43,950 bases of DNA from Planctomycetales bacterium (GTDB taxonomy: Bacteria; Planctomycetota; SBBH01), in assembly GCA_005239795.1 (NCBI GenBank), contig SBBH01000211.1, positions 1 to 43,950 of the forward strand, in the 5' to 3' direction. Positions 7,898 through 17,427 of the stretch are shown one piece after another. The notes beneath the pieces are model-generated. The model ran no database searches. It was not told the origin of the DNA and saw nothing but the letters and a program-made list of their open reading frames with translations. Every line of letters starts with the position of its first letter. Position 1 is the stretch's first letter. Both the position numbers and the translations under genes were made by a program.

Positions 7898-8461
7898 ATG
7901 CCGTCGGCAAAACCTCTTTTCAAGAGTCCGGACGTCGGGCGCCTCATCGAGGCTCTGGCCGAGTCGATGGCCCGCGAAATGCAGGCCGCCGGCGGGACCT
8001 GGGGGATCATCGGGATCCGGACGGGAGGCGAGGTCCTGGCGCGGCGCTTGAGCGGACTCCTGCGCTTTCGCTTCGGGGAGATGCCGCTTGGGGTTCTCGA
8101 CATCACGCTCTACCGCGATGACCTCGGCGCCGGCTCGCTTTCAGAAGGCCCGATCGTGCGAAAGACCGAGATCGACTTTGCCTTAGACGGCCTCTCGATT
8201 TTTCTCGTGGATGACGTTTTATACACGGGGCGGACGGTCCGGGCGGCATTGGACGCCCTCACGGATCTGGGGCGTCCGGCGCGGGTGAGGCTCGCGGTTC
8301 TCGTGGATCGCGGCGGCCGCGAGCTTCCGATCCAGCCCGACCATGCGGCCGAACGCCTCGTCGTGGACCCTCCGGCGCGCGTCGTCACGCGGTTTTCGGA
8401 AGTCGACGGCGAAGATGTCGTCCTGGTCGAGACGTCCCGTGGAAGGAAGAAGCGGCCGTGA
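7898..8461 (+). CDS. pyrR: PyrR, pyrimidine operon regulator / uracil phosphoribosyltransferase
   Basis: A 187-residue type I phosphoribosyltransferase with the PRPP-binding loop VDDVLYTGRTVR (104-115), IIGIRTGGEVLARR (37-50) and ITLYRDDL (69-76), all diagnostic of PyrR. In other bacteria it senses UMP and binds pyr leader RNA, and often also makes UMP from uracil. I saw no convincing PyrR-binding loop or attenuator in the 115-base divergent gap, so its regulatory target may lie elsewhere. There is no clear ribosome site; a TAGAAT 10 bases before the ATG might allow a near-leaderless transcript. pyrB follows with overlapping stop and start. Confidence 0.92.
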   Translation: MPSAKPLFKSPDVGRLIEALAESMAREMQAAGGTWGIIGIRTGGEVLARRLSGLLRFRFGEMPLGVLDITLYRDDLGAGSLSEGPIVRKTEIDFALDGLSIFLVDDVLYTGRTVRAALDALTDLGRPARVRLAVLVDRGGRELPIQPDHAAERLVVDPPARVVTRFSEVDGEDVVLVETSRGRKKRP

Positions 8462-9438
8462 GCCCCGCCAAGAAAAAAAACGCCTGGACGCGCCGGCATC
8501 TCCTGGGTCTTGAGGATCTTTCGGCCGATGAGATCACGCTCGTCCTTGACACCGCCGCCTCTTTGGCCGAGGTGGGAAGCCGAACGGTGAAGAAGGTCCC
8601 CGCCTTAAGGGGGCAGACTATCGCCAATCTTTTCTTCGAGTCATCGACCCGGACGGCGAACTCCTTCGCGCTCGCCGCCAAGCGACTCTCCGCTGACGTC
8701 CTGACCGTCAACGTCTCCACCTTAAGCACGTCGAAGGGGGAAAGCCTGCGCGACACGGCCAGGAACATCGAGGCGATGGGGGTCGACTGCCTGGTGGTGC
8801 GCCACGCGATAGCGGGGGCGCCGCATCTTCTGGCCAGGTGTCTTGACTGTTCGGTGGTCAACGCCGGCGACGGCTGGCATGAGCACCCGACGCAAGGGCT
8901 TCTCGACATCTTCACGATCCGACAGGCCCGGGGGCGCGTGGAGGGGCTCACCGTCGCCATCGTCGGCGACATCGCCCACAGCCGGGTGGCACGCTCCAAC
9001 CTGTGGGGGCTCACAAAACTGGGCGCCAGGGTCGTTGTCGTGGGGCCGTCGACGCTGATTCCTCCCTGGGTCCGGGACTTTGGAGCGGAGATCTCGAACG
9101 ATCTCGACGGCATCCTGCCGCGCTGTGATGTCGTGAATCTCCTGCGCATTCAAGCGGAGCGCCAGGCCAAGAACCTTTTTCCCTCGATCCGCGAATACGC
9201 CCAGTTTTTCGGGATGAACGCCGCACGCGCCTCCCGTCTCAAGGAGGGGTGTCTCGTGATGCACCCGGGGCCCTTGAACCGCGGCGTCGAGATCACGCCG
9301 GAGGTGGCCGACGGCCCCCACTCCGTGATCTTAAGGCAGGTTGCCAACGGCTTGGCGGTCCGGATGGCAGTCCTGTACCTTGTGATCCGGGCCCGCCAGA
9401 TCGGCCGCAAGACCGGCTCGGCGCCGGAGGGGGAATAA
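8458..9438 (+). CDS. pyrB: Aspartate carbamoyltransferase catalytic chain
   Basis: A 326-residue enzyme that joins carbamoyl phosphate and aspartate in de novo pyrimidine synthesis. The carbamoyl phosphate site is FESSTRT (60-66); HPTQGLLDIFT (near 142) and HPGPLNRGVEI (near 270) are aspartate carbamoyltransferase hallmarks. The length is that of a single catalytic chain. GTG 8458 overlaps the pyrR stop (GTGA), implying coupled translation. No pyrI or pyrC follows. Confidence 0.95.
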   Translation: MSPAKKKNAWTRRHLLGLEDLSADEITLVLDTAASLAEVGSRTVKKVPALRGQTIANLFFESSTRTANSFALAAKRLSADVLTVNVSTLSTSKGESLRDTARNIEAMGVDCLVVRHAIAGAPHLLARCLDCSVVNAGDGWHEHPTQGLLDIFTIRQARGRVEGLTVAIVGDIAHSRVARSNLWGLTKLGARVVVVGPSTLIPPWVRDFGAEISNDLDGILPRCDVVNLLRIQAERQAKNLFPSIREYAQFFGMNAARASRLKEGCLVMHPGPLNRGVEITPEVADGPHSVILRQVANGLAVRMAVLYLVIRARQIGRKTGSAPEGE

Positions 9439-9484
9439 TCATTGTCCGGTCCAGGGTGAACCTTGTGTGTTCGAGGAGCGTTTT

Positions 9485-12076
9485 ATGTATATGAGCTGGG
9501 GGTCGGCGATGCTGCTGGGAATGGCCTTGGCGTTGGGGGCCTGGGCTGCAGAAGCACCGGAACATCATGAGGTGGCGCCGGCCGCTCCCTCTGCCAGAGT
9601 GACTTCGGAGGCGCCTTCCGCCGCGTCCGATCCGATCCCGGCATGGGTCGTGGAGCTGGCGGCGGCCAAGGAAGAGGCCCGCACGCGCGCCGCCTACCGC
9701 TTGAAAAGAGCGGGGCCGGCCGCCATCGCGCCGCTCGAGAAGATCGCCGTAAGCGATTCCCCCCTTGGGCGGCGCGCCGCCGAGGTTCTGGCGTTTCTCA
9801 CCGGGCCGGGTGCGGACTGCGGCGCCTGGCTTTCGCGCGTTGCCGAGGTTTCGCGCGCGCCGGATCCGGACCCCAAAAACCTTGCCGAGGCTGCCGCCCC
9901 CTTCGAGAAGCTGGGCGGAAAGGCCGTCGGATTTCTCCAAGAGGCTCTGCGCTGCGAGGAGGATCCGGCGCTCCGCCAGGCGGCGCGATGGCTTCTTTTG
10001 AAACATTGCCGTTTCACGATAGGGCTTTCCGCGCGGTGGGAGGCTTCAGACGAGGGGACCGGCTGCGCGGTCGAGGGGACGACCGACCTGCCGGACGGGA
10101 CGGTCCTTTCCTGTTGGGTCTATGCGGTTTTTCCGGGGCCGGGAGGGCCTGTGCCGGACGAACCTCGCAAACGCTATGTCTGGGGGGAGTCGACGTCCGT
10201 GGCGAAGGGGATGTTCGCCGTTCGGTTTCTCCCCGAGCTGATTGCTCCTGGCCGCTACGAGGTGCAGGCGGAAGTGGCTCCTCCGCAGGAAGGGGACGCC
10301 CTGCTCCTTCTTGACGCGGGAACTCCTGGGAAGCAGTGGGTCGGCGGCAGGGATCGGATCGCCTCATCGATCGATCTGGTCTTGGGAGACGACGAAGCGG
10401 TCGCCCGGGAGCGCCTCACCGGCCACACGCGCGTCCGAAAGGTCTTGGAGAGTTTGAGCACGGCCTATGGAAAGCTGGCGGCCCGCGTGGTCTGGGCGGC
10501 CGGCGAGCCTGAATCCCTTGAATCCGAAATAAAAAAAGAGTCGGGCGGCCCCCTCGCGCGGATCGTCGCTGGATTTCAGTCGAAAGATCCCGTCGAGCGC
10601 GCGATCGCGCGCAAGGCGCTTCAGGGAGCCGATCCCTCTCTGGAGAGAGGGGTGTGGAACGGCCTTTCCTCCGGACAGGGGGGGAGCGCGGGGGTCCTTG
10701 AGGCCAAGCGCCGGGCGGTCGAAGCGATCTTTACGGACTGGGAAGGCAACGTCCACTGGACGAGCCTCGAAGTGGCGATGGGACGGATCCCTGGCCGCGA
10801 CGACGAGGTCATGCGGACGCTGATTCCCTACGCCCGGAGCGCTACGGCGGCCGAGCGCCTCGGGGGAAATCTTTTGACGTTGGGCCGGACGCTTCTGGAG
10901 CCGGTCGTCGGGAGGAAAAAAGAGAACACCCCTTGCGCCGCGACGCTCGAGGGATGGCTTTTAGAGTATCACGAGGCGATCCGCCTGTACGCCGAGGACC
11001 GGATCGAGAATCATCTTTCCTTCCTGGAAAAGCTTTTGAGGGATGCCGAGGAACAGGCGGCGGCCTGCCGCGGGATTCCGGCGGCCGAGGCCCGCGCCGC
11101 ATGGGACCAGGCGCAGAAAGGATGGGCCCTCGAGATCGACAGGCTCCGTGCCGAGTGGGCCTCGGAGGTTTCGCCGCCCGAGGGAGCCGGTCCGTTCTCC
11201 AAAAAGGCAGCCGCATTTCTCAAGGAGCGCCTCGGCGATTTCGCATTGCACGCGGACGCCTGTCACGCGGTGCTTGACGCCTGGAAAGAGGCGTTCGGGA
11301 AAGGCGACTCCAAGGAGGTCGAGGCGCGCGCCGCCGCCTTGCGCGAGACGTTGCAGGTCTCCCGGGCTTCCGTCCAACAGGGGGTCATCACGATCGGCGC
11401 CGTCCGGGTCATCCCCGCTTCCCGCGAGGTGGAGCTCGACGCCGTCGTCAACATGCGCCAGGGATTGATCGAATTGCTGGCGAGCGCGCCCGAGGGGAAA
11501 TTGCACGAGGCGCTTTTGGTGGTGAAGGGGCGCCCGTCGGATCTCTATTACGCCCTTCTGCGGATCGGATTGGCGCCCGGCCAGGCCCCCAACATGGTGG
11601 GAAGCGCCAAGCGCCCCCGCGGGGATCTGGTGGACGTATGGGTGGAGTGGCGCCAGAAGGATGGATGGCGGCAGATTCGGGCGGAGGATCTCCTGATCAA
11701 TATGGCGACGGGAAAGCCCTTTGGGCGGCGCGGCTGGGTCTTCGTGGGATCGGAGTTCATGGCGGAACCCGACCCCACGACCGGAGCGCCCCTGACCTAC
11801 TTCATGGCAAACGCCTTCGGGAGCATCGCCACCGCGAGCGCCGGCTACATCACCTCGACGGTTCTGGACAGCACCCTGCGCTTGGGATACGGCGAGGTGG
11901 TCGCCGATGCCAAGGACCTCCCGCCGGAGGGGACTCCCGTGCGGCTGCGGATCCGCCCGATCAGCTCGGCCGAGAGCGCCCCGATCGTCAAGCAGATGGA
12001 AAAAGAGATGCAAGAGATGGAGGCCAAAAAACAGGAAGCCGAGCAGGCTGGAGAGGAGGAGGCTCATGAAAAATAA
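9485..12076 (+). CDS. Large secreted protein with HEAT-like and YdjY-like regions
   Basis: An 863-residue protein. A signal peptide (MYMSWGSAMLLGMALALGAWA) is followed by a HEAT-like helical stretch (about 50-170) and an Ig-like beta region (about 190-270). A long helical middle follows (about 300-620). A YdjY-like domain comes next (about 640-810), seen in HEALLVVKGRPSDLYYALLRIGLAPG-type sequence followed by VWVEWRQKDGWRQIRAEDLL. A charged coiled-coil tail ends it. YdjY-like domains are of unknown function. Start ATG 9485 has GAGGAG six bases upstream. The next gene starts inside its last codons, so the two are probably co-translated and exported together. Confidence 0.6.
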   Translation: MYMSWGSAMLLGMALALGAWAAEAPEHHEVAPAAPSARVTSEAPSAASDPIPAWVVELAAAKEEARTRAAYRLKRAGPAAIAPLEKIAVSDSPLGRRAAEVLAFLTGPGADCGAWLSRVAEVSRAPDPDPKNLAEAAAPFEKLGGKAVGFLQEALRCEEDPALRQAARWLLLKHCRFTIGLSARWEASDEGTGCAVEGTTDLPDGTVLSCWVYAVFPGPGGPVPDEPRKRYVWGESTSVAKGMFAVRFLPELIAPGRYEVQAEVAPPQEGDALLLLDAGTPGKQWVGGRDRIASSIDLVLGDDEAVARERLTGHTRVRKVLESLSTAYGKLAARVVWAAGEPESLESEIKKESGGPLARIVAGFQSKDPVERAIARKALQGADPSLERGVWNGLSSGQGGSAGVLEAKRRAVEAIFTDWEGNVHWTSLEVAMGRIPGRDDEVMRTLIPYARSATAAERLGGNLLTLGRTLLEPVVGRKKENTPCAATLEGWLLEYHEAIRLYAEDRIENHLSFLEKLLRDAEEQAAACRGIPAAEARAAWDQAQKGWALEIDRLRAEWASEVSPPEGAGPFSKKAAAFLKERLGDFALHADACHAVLDAWKEAFGKGDSKEVEARAAALRETLQVSRASVQQGVITIGAVRVIPASREVELDAVVNMRQGLIELLASAPEGKLHEALLVVKGRPSDLYYALLRIGLAPGQAPNMVGSAKRPRGDLVDVWVEWRQKDGWRQIRAEDLLINMATGKPFGRRGWVFVGSEFMAEPDPTTGAPLTYFMANAFGSIATASAGYITSTVLDSTLRLGYGEVVADAKDLPPEGTPVRLRIRPISSAESAPIVKQMEKEMQEMEAKKQEAEQAGEEEAHEK

Positions 12077-13289
12077 ACTCTGGGGCGTTGTCGCCGTGGC
12101 GGGATGTCTGTGGGCCTTTCTCGACACCGCCCCCGCCGGTCCCGCCGCCCCCGCCGGGTTGCCTGAAAAGATTCGCCAATCGATGCGGGCCGGAGGAGAT
12201 TTCCTCGCGAAATCCCAGGACGAGAAGGGGGCCTGGGGGATCGTGATGCCGGACAAGCCCGGCGGCGCCCCCGCCTACCGGGCCGATGTGGGGATCACGG
12301 CCTTGAGCCTCTACGCTTTGGCCAAATGCCCCGACCGGGCCCGGCATCAAGCGGCTCTCGACAAGGGGGTGGCGTTCCTGATGAGCCGCCGGCGTCCTGA
12401 CGGGTCGTTCGCAGATCCCGACGGAATGCTGGTCAACTACAAGACATCGGTGGCGCTCCTGGCGCTGGGCCAGATCAACCCGGAGAAGCACTTGAAGGAG
12501 ATCGCGTTCGCCAAGGAGGCGATCGTCAAAAGCCTTCATGTCGATCCCGCCGACGTGCGTAACTACGGCGGCGCGGGGTACCTCCCGTCGCCAGGGCCGG
12601 GGCAGGAAGCGCGGGGCGCGGACCTCAACAACACCGTCTTCGCGGCCGAGGCGATCCGCCGGGCCGAGGAATTGGGGATCGAGGTTGATCCCCGGATTTA
12701 CCAGGCGCTGGCCACTTATGTGACGCGCGTCCAGAATCTTGAGATGACGAACGACATCTTGAAAGAGCTCGGCCGCGGGGTGCGGGAGGAGGACAAAGGG
12801 GGATTCCCCTACCGCGCGGAGGAGTCGAAGGCCAACGAGGGGCAGCCGATCGTCCTCCCTGACGGCCGCAAGGTCTATCCCTCGTACGGATCGATGACGT
12901 ACGCCGGTCTTTTGTCCTTCATCTACGCGAGCGTCGGACCAGAGGACCCGCGCGTCACGGCCGCCTGGGACTGGATACGGCGCCATTACACATTGGAGGA
13001 GAACCCCGGCATGGCGGTCCCCCGTAACCCCGCCAAGGGACAGGAGGGGCTTTACTACTATTACCACACGTTCGCCAAGTCCTGTGCCAAGTCCGGGAAG
13101 AAGATCCTTGAAGATGCCCAGGGGCGAAAGCACCCGTGGGCCGAGGAGCTCGCCGGCAGGATCATTTCCCTGCAGAAAGAGGACGGATCGTGGATCAACG
13201 AGCACGACCGCTGGTACGAGGGGGCCAAGCCTCTCGTCACGGGTTATGTCCTGGTCGCTTTGGGGTATTGTCTTGAAACGCTGGAGTAG
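12066..13289 (+). CDS. Secreted prenyltransferase/squalene-cyclase-repeat protein
   Basis: A 407-residue protein with a signal peptide (MKNKLWGVVAVAGCLWAFLDTAPAG) followed by alpha/alpha-barrel repeats of the squalene-cyclase/prenyltransferase type: DGSF near 118, repeated G-I-T-A-L-S-L-Y-A-L-type helices, and KEDGSWINEH near the end. The cyclase acid motif DxDD is not visible, so terpene cyclisation is unlikely and a binding or scaffold role is more plausible. Such secreted toroid proteins are frequent in Planctomycetota. The ATG at 12066 has GGAGGAGG just upstream and overlaps the preceding stop by 11 bases. Confidence 0.75.
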   Translation: MKNKLWGVVAVAGCLWAFLDTAPAGPAAPAGLPEKIRQSMRAGGDFLAKSQDEKGAWGIVMPDKPGGAPAYRADVGITALSLYALAKCPDRARHQAALDKGVAFLMSRRRPDGSFADPDGMLVNYKTSVALLALGQINPEKHLKEIAFAKEAIVKSLHVDPADVRNYGGAGYLPSPGPGQEARGADLNNTVFAAEAIRRAEELGIEVDPRIYQALATYVTRVQNLEMTNDILKELGRGVREEDKGGFPYRAEESKANEGQPIVLPDGRKVYPSYGSMTYAGLLSFIYASVGPEDPRVTAAWDWIRRHYTLEENPGMAVPRNPAKGQEGLYYYYHTFAKSCAKSGKKILEDAQGRKHPWAEELAGRIISLQKEDGSWINEHDRWYEGAKPLVTGYVLVALGYCLETLE

Positions 13290-13295
13290 TCTTTG

Positions 13296-14582
13296 ATGGA
13301 GAACAGCAACGGCGCAAAGGCACACCCTCCCCGCACCCGGCGGCTAGGGATCTGGCTCGTCGGCGCCCATGGGGGGGTGGCGACGACGACGGCGGTGGGG
13401 ACGCTCGCGATCCGGAAGGGCTTGGCCGTTCCCAGGGGGCTTGTGACGGAGCTTTCGGATTTTTCCGCTTTGGATCTGGCTCCCCTTTCCGGCGTCTCGT
13501 TCGGGGGGTGGGAACTGCGCCCCGGGACGTGGCGCGAGGCCGCGCACGAGATCCAGGACCGCTCTGGGACGTTCAAGGAATCCTTGCTGGGCGCGGTGGA
13601 GGAGGATCTGGCGGGCTTCGACCGGTGGGTCAAGCCGGGTCTTGCCGCCGGCTGCGGAGAGGCGATCGGGGCGCTCGCGCCCGGGGCCAGACGCGAACAT
13701 CCGGTGGACTTCTTTGCGCGCGCGGTCGAGGATCTGGCGCGCTTCCGGAGGGAGGCGCGGCTCGACGCGGTGGTCGTTGTCAACGTCGCCTCCTCCGAGC
13801 CTCCGCCTGCAGTGGGCCTTCTCGAATCGCTAACGACCTGGACCTCGTTCGCCAAGGAGCTCAAGAGGCGCTTGCCGCGGCTTCCGGCCAGCGTCGTCTA
13901 CGCGGCGGCGGCGATCGAGGCCCGCTGTCCCTATGTTAATTTCACTTCCTCGGCGGGCTCGAACGTCCCGGCGCTCGCCGCGCGGGCGCTTAAAAACGGC
14001 GTCCCGCATATGGGCGCCGACGGGAAGACCGGCGAGACCTGGGTGAAGACGGTGTTGGCGCCGGCGTTCCTGGCGCGCAACCTCAAGATCCTGTCCTGGG
14101 AGGGGCACAACATTTTGGGGGACGGCGACGGGCGGATCCTGGCGCATCTGGAAAATGCCCGCGCCAAGCTCCAGGACAAGGACCAGGCCCTGCGGCGGAT
14201 TCTGAAGGATCCCGCGGTCCACTCGCGGGTGCGGATCGACTATGTCCCGTCCTTGGACGATTGGAAGACGGCGTGGGACTTCATCCATTTCGAGGGGTTC
14301 CTGGGGGTGAAGATGATCCTGCAGTTCATCTGGCAGGGATGCGACGCGGCCCTGGCCGCCCCACTGATCCTGGATCTGGCGCGTCTTGTGGAGTTCGCTC
14401 AAAAAGGAGGAGAGGCCGGATGGATGACGCATCTGGCCTGCTTCTTCAAGAATCCTCGCGGGGTCGAGGAAAACGGCTTCGAGGCGCAGTTCGAGAGGTT
14501 GCGGGCGTATGTCCGCGCCCATGTCCAGAACCGCAGGAATCCCCCCCTGGCGTCTTCAGCCCTGTTCCGTTATCGTCGATAA
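13296..14582 (+). CDS. myo-Inositol-1-phosphate synthase-like protein
   Basis: A 428-residue protein. The NAD-binding loop is WLVGAHGGVATTT (about 20-32). NFTSSAGSN (near 215), MGADGKTGETWVKT and LKILSWEGHNILGDGDG are hallmarks of inositol-3-phosphate synthases, which convert glucose 6-phosphate to myo-inositol phosphate using tightly bound NAD. The product could feed inositol lipids or compatible solutes. ATG 13296 is preferred to the adjacent TTG. It follows the secreted toroid protein by 6 bases, in the same direction. Confidence 0.82.
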   Translation: MENSNGAKAHPPRTRRLGIWLVGAHGGVATTTAVGTLAIRKGLAVPRGLVTELSDFSALDLAPLSGVSFGGWELRPGTWREAAHEIQDRSGTFKESLLGAVEEDLAGFDRWVKPGLAAGCGEAIGALAPGARREHPVDFFARAVEDLARFRREARLDAVVVVNVASSEPPPAVGLLESLTTWTSFAKELKRRLPRLPASVVYAAAAIEARCPYVNFTSSAGSNVPALAARALKNGVPHMGADGKTGETWVKTVLAPAFLARNLKILSWEGHNILGDGDGRILAHLENARAKLQDKDQALRRILKDPAVHSRVRIDYVPSLDDWKTAWDFIHFEGFLGVKMILQFIWQGCDAALAAPLILDLARLVEFAQKGGEAGWMTHLACFFKNPRGVEENGFEAQFERLRAYVRAHVQNRRNPPLASSALFRYRR

Positions 14583-14621
14583 ATTGCCAGGGGCTTCCGC
14601 ACAAGGGGGTCTCTCCTACGC

Positions 14622-16142
14622 ATGACGCGCGCGCGAAACCTCGGTTCCTGGGGGTGGATGGGTGTTGGGGCGCTCTGCCTCCTGGCGTGGGGGTGTGATC
14701 TTCGTGCTCAAGGGGCTGCACAGCCCGTCTGCCCGCTCTTGAACACCCGCGAGGTTGTTTTTGCCTGGACGGCGTCGCCGGGCGCGGGAGCGGCCGAATC
14801 GGTCACTGTCTACCAGACGCGCGACGGCCAGATTTGGCAGAAGGTCCTGACCCAGCCGGCGGGCCAGCGCGAGATCGTCGTCACGGTTCTTGAGGATGGC
14901 TGGTACGGGTTCTCGGTTGCCGCGACCCCCGCCGCGGGGGAAGGGGAGCCGCCACCCGGTCCGGGGGATTTTCCCGAGATCCAGGCCATAATCGACACGC
15001 GCGGCCCCGACATCGCGTTTCTAGAGCCGGAGGCGGGGAGCGCGTGGGACGCGGGCCGCCCCTTGCCGATCTGCTGGCGCGCCCAAGACGCTACAGGTTT
15101 GCGCGAGGTTCTAATCGAATACCGGCAGGAGGGGGCCGAGTCCTGGCGCCTCATTCGCCGCGAGGAGCGCGCCGCGGGGGAGTGGGCCTGGGTCGTTCCG
15201 GATCTCCTGAGGAGGCATTTCGAGGTGCGCCTGTCGGCCGTGGATCTGGCCGGCAACCGTTCGGCATCCGTCGAGCGGGCTTATCGCTTGCGCACGCCGC
15301 CTTCTGTGGTCGGCGTGACCCTGCGGGGCCCGGCGATGACATACGAGCGCGACATCGCGCTTTCGATCGATCTTGAAACTGAGGCGTGGGGAGAAATCTC
15401 CCACGTGGAGCTTTGGGAGACGGTCGACAACGGCAAGATATGGCGGCGCCGTTCAGAGACCTTCACCAAGGACCGGGTCGCGCTCACCCTGCGGCTTTCT
15501 GAAACCGGCCGCTACGGATTTTTCGTCAGGCCCGTCCCCGTGGGGGAGGTAGAGGGGATGGCGGCGCTCGAGCCGGGGGTGTTGCCGCAGCTGGAGTGTT
15601 GGGCCAAATTCGCGCCGCCTGAGGTCAAGATCGAAAGGCAGGATCCTCCCTCGACGGCCGCGCGCGAGAAGGCACGCCGGCTGTATTTGGCGGCCCAGGC
15701 GTCCCTGGCCCGGCGCGATGCGGACGAGGCCGCCAAGAGCCTGGCCGAGTGCCTCAAGATCTGGCCTGACTTCATGCCGGCTGCCAACGACCTGGCGTGT
15801 CTCCATATCCGCGCGCGGCGATTTCCCGAGGCGGAGCTTCTCCTGGCGCGGGTCGTGGCGATCGAGCCCGACGACGTCGATTACCGGTTCAATCTGGGTG
15901 TGGCGCTGATGTCGCAGGGAAGACATCTTGAGGCGGTCGGGCACCTCGAAAGGGGCGCCGCCGCGACTTCGACCCGCCGCAGCGAATCGATGCTGGTCTT
16001 GGCCGAGTGCCTGCGGGAGCTGGGCGACGTGGAGAAAGCCCTGGCGATCTGTCGGAAGATCGTCGAGGAGGGAGAGCCGGCCCGGATCGCCGCCCAGGCT
16101 CAGCGGATGCTGGTGGCGCTCGAAGGGAGTCTTAAGCGTTGA
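14622..16142 (+). CDS. Secreted Ig-like / TPR protein
   Basis: A 506-residue protein with a signal sequence (WMGVGALCLLAWGCDLRAQG; the cysteine is a poor lipobox because of W at -2). At least two related beta-sandwich domains carry the pattern V-x-V/L-Y/W-x-T-x-D-x-G-x-I-W (VTVYQTRDGQIWQKV near 65 and HVELWETVDNGKIWRR near 261), each ending in YGF. The C-terminal third (about 345-505) is TPR-like helices. It probably lies in the periplasm and mediates protein contacts. Function is not recognised. The next gene starts at its stop. Confidence 0.6.
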   Translation: MTRARNLGSWGWMGVGALCLLAWGCDLRAQGAAQPVCPLLNTREVVFAWTASPGAGAAESVTVYQTRDGQIWQKVLTQPAGQREIVVTVLEDGWYGFSVAATPAAGEGEPPPGPGDFPEIQAIIDTRGPDIAFLEPEAGSAWDAGRPLPICWRAQDATGLREVLIEYRQEGAESWRLIRREERAAGEWAWVVPDLLRRHFEVRLSAVDLAGNRSASVERAYRLRTPPSVVGVTLRGPAMTYERDIALSIDLETEAWGEISHVELWETVDNGKIWRRRSETFTKDRVALTLRLSETGRYGFFVRPVPVGEVEGMAALEPGVLPQLECWAKFAPPEVKIERQDPPSTAAREKARRLYLAAQASLARRDADEAAKSLAECLKIWPDFMPAANDLACLHIRARRFPEAELLLARVVAIEPDDVDYRFNLGVALMSQGRHLEAVGHLERGAAATSTRRSESMLVLAECLRELGDVEKALAICRKIVEEGEPARIAAQAQRMLVALEGSLKR

Positions 16143-17368
16143 AGAGTAGGGCGCCGTGCGGAAGGAGTTATTTTTACGCGAATCCTCATCGGTTCGCACG
16201 GGGGACCATCCCTGCATTGATTTTCGCCGTGGGGGCCCTGGCCGGCTGCGGCCGATCCGAACAGCCGAGCCGCAACCCGATGGTCCCTGTCGGAATTTCC
16301 AAGGAGGAGAAGCCTTATTTTGAGCAGGTTGCGTTTCTGATCCAGACACTTCTTCCGGATCGGGCCGAGATCGAGAACGCGATGGAAGCGCATGCCGCGC
16401 GGTACCGGTCCCCCGAACAGAAGACGCGCTTCCTGCTCACGGTCCTCCAGCTTCAGACTCCGATCGATGCGTCGCAGGAAGATCAGGAGCGTTTGATGGG
16501 AGCCTGGTCGAGCGCCCGTCGGCTTCTGGCGGGCCAAGGGGCCGCGGCCTTGCGCCCCATCCTCGCGGCGATCCTGCGCTCAGGGGGGGCGATCCCAGGA
16601 ATCGAAGATGTTCTGATCGAGGCCGGGCCGGTGGCCTCGCGTGTGATCGCCGACGTTCTGGAAAGCCCCTACCCACCGGCGGACGACCTCCGCGTCACGG
16701 CGGAGATCCAGGGGCGGGCGCTCATGGTCCATGCTTTGGGAAAAATCACGGATGAGGAATCGCGGCCGGTCTTGGAGAAGGTGTTGCAGGTGGATCCACA
16801 TCCGATGGTTCGCTTTGCCGCCCGCCAGGCTTTGGTCCAGATGCGCGACCAGCGGATTGTGAACGCCGTCTGCCAGCATCTGACATCCCCGAACGAGTAC
16901 TGGTTCACTTTCAGTCGGCACCTTCTGATCGAAATTTACGGGATTCAGCTTCCCTACCGCGATTATGGGCGCGATGCGACCAAGTGGTTGGCCGCATTCG
17001 ACAACGCTTATTACAAGATGCATTCCCCGCTGGAAAAGCTTTTGGAGTGCCTTGACATGCCGCTCCCCGCCGATCCTACGCACAGTATTCCGGCGTCGCT
17101 CTACGCCCGGAAGATCCTGACGGAGGCGGCAGGGCAGGATCTGGGGCCCTTGCGCAAAGATTGGGAGGCGCATTTTCGCCGGGAAGATCGGAAGATAGTG
17201 CAGATCCTCATCGATGCCCTAAAAGACGAGAACACTGTCAATCGTGATGCCGTCCGCGAAGGGCTTATCCGCCTGACGGGGGGTTTGAACTTTGGGACCG
17301 ATCCGGATTCCTGGCGAAGGGGGCTTGTCGAGATGGGATACTTGAAGGACGAAGGGTATCCGCAGTGA
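16139..17368 (+). CDS. HEAT-repeat lipoprotein
   Basis: A 409-residue protein. A basic N terminus precedes a hydrophobic stretch ending in lipobox LAGC (near 36), predicting a lipid-anchored exported protein. Residues about 120-260 are HEAT-like (ILAAILRSGG, VRFAARQALVQMRDQRIVNAV). The start is TTG 16139, overlapping the upstream stop with GGGAG before it. No other in-frame start leaves a workable signal peptide. Its first 16 codons are encoded by a degenerate copy of the inverted-repeat ends seen at 1245-1460, so the N terminus may have been rebuilt by an insertion. Confidence 0.6.
   Translation: MKSRAPCGRSYFYANPHRFARGTIPALIFAVGALAGCGRSEQPSRNPMVPVGISKEEKPYFEQVAFLIQTLLPDRAEIENAMEAHAARYRSPEQKTRFLLTVLQLQTPIDASQEDQERLMGAWSSARRLLAGQGAAALRPILAAILRSGGAIPGIEDVLIEAGPVASRVIADVLESPYPPADDLRVTAEIQGRALMVHALGKITDEESRPVLEKVLQVDPHPMVRFAARQALVQMRDQRIVNAVCQHLTSPNEYWFTFSRHLLIEIYGIQLPYRDYGRDATKWLAAFDNAYYKMHSPLEKLLECLDMPLPADPTHSIPASLYARKILTEAAGQDLGPLRKDWEAHFRREDRKIVQILIDALKDENTVNRDAVREGLIRLTGGLNFGTDPDSWRRGLVEMGYLKDEGYPQ
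16150..16186. repeat. Fused degenerate copy of the 1245-1460 element ends
   Basis: GGCGCCGTGCGGAAGGAGTT (16150-16169) resembles the end of the second element (GGGGCCGTGCAGAAAGGAATT from 1343). TTTTTACGCGAATCCT (16171-16186) resembles the end of the first (TTTTTGCGCGAATCCT, 1321-1336). Here the two lie side by side within about 37 bases and inside the 5' end of a reading frame. Confidence 0.5.
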
Positions 17369-17427
17369 TCCGCTCCACCCTGGAGGGGTATGAACCGTTG
17401 AAATTTTTATTTTTCTGACTTTTCGAC

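Noticed and set aside
7783..8106. Upstream extension of folB
   Set aside because: It would overlap pyrR on the other strand and has no family similarity.
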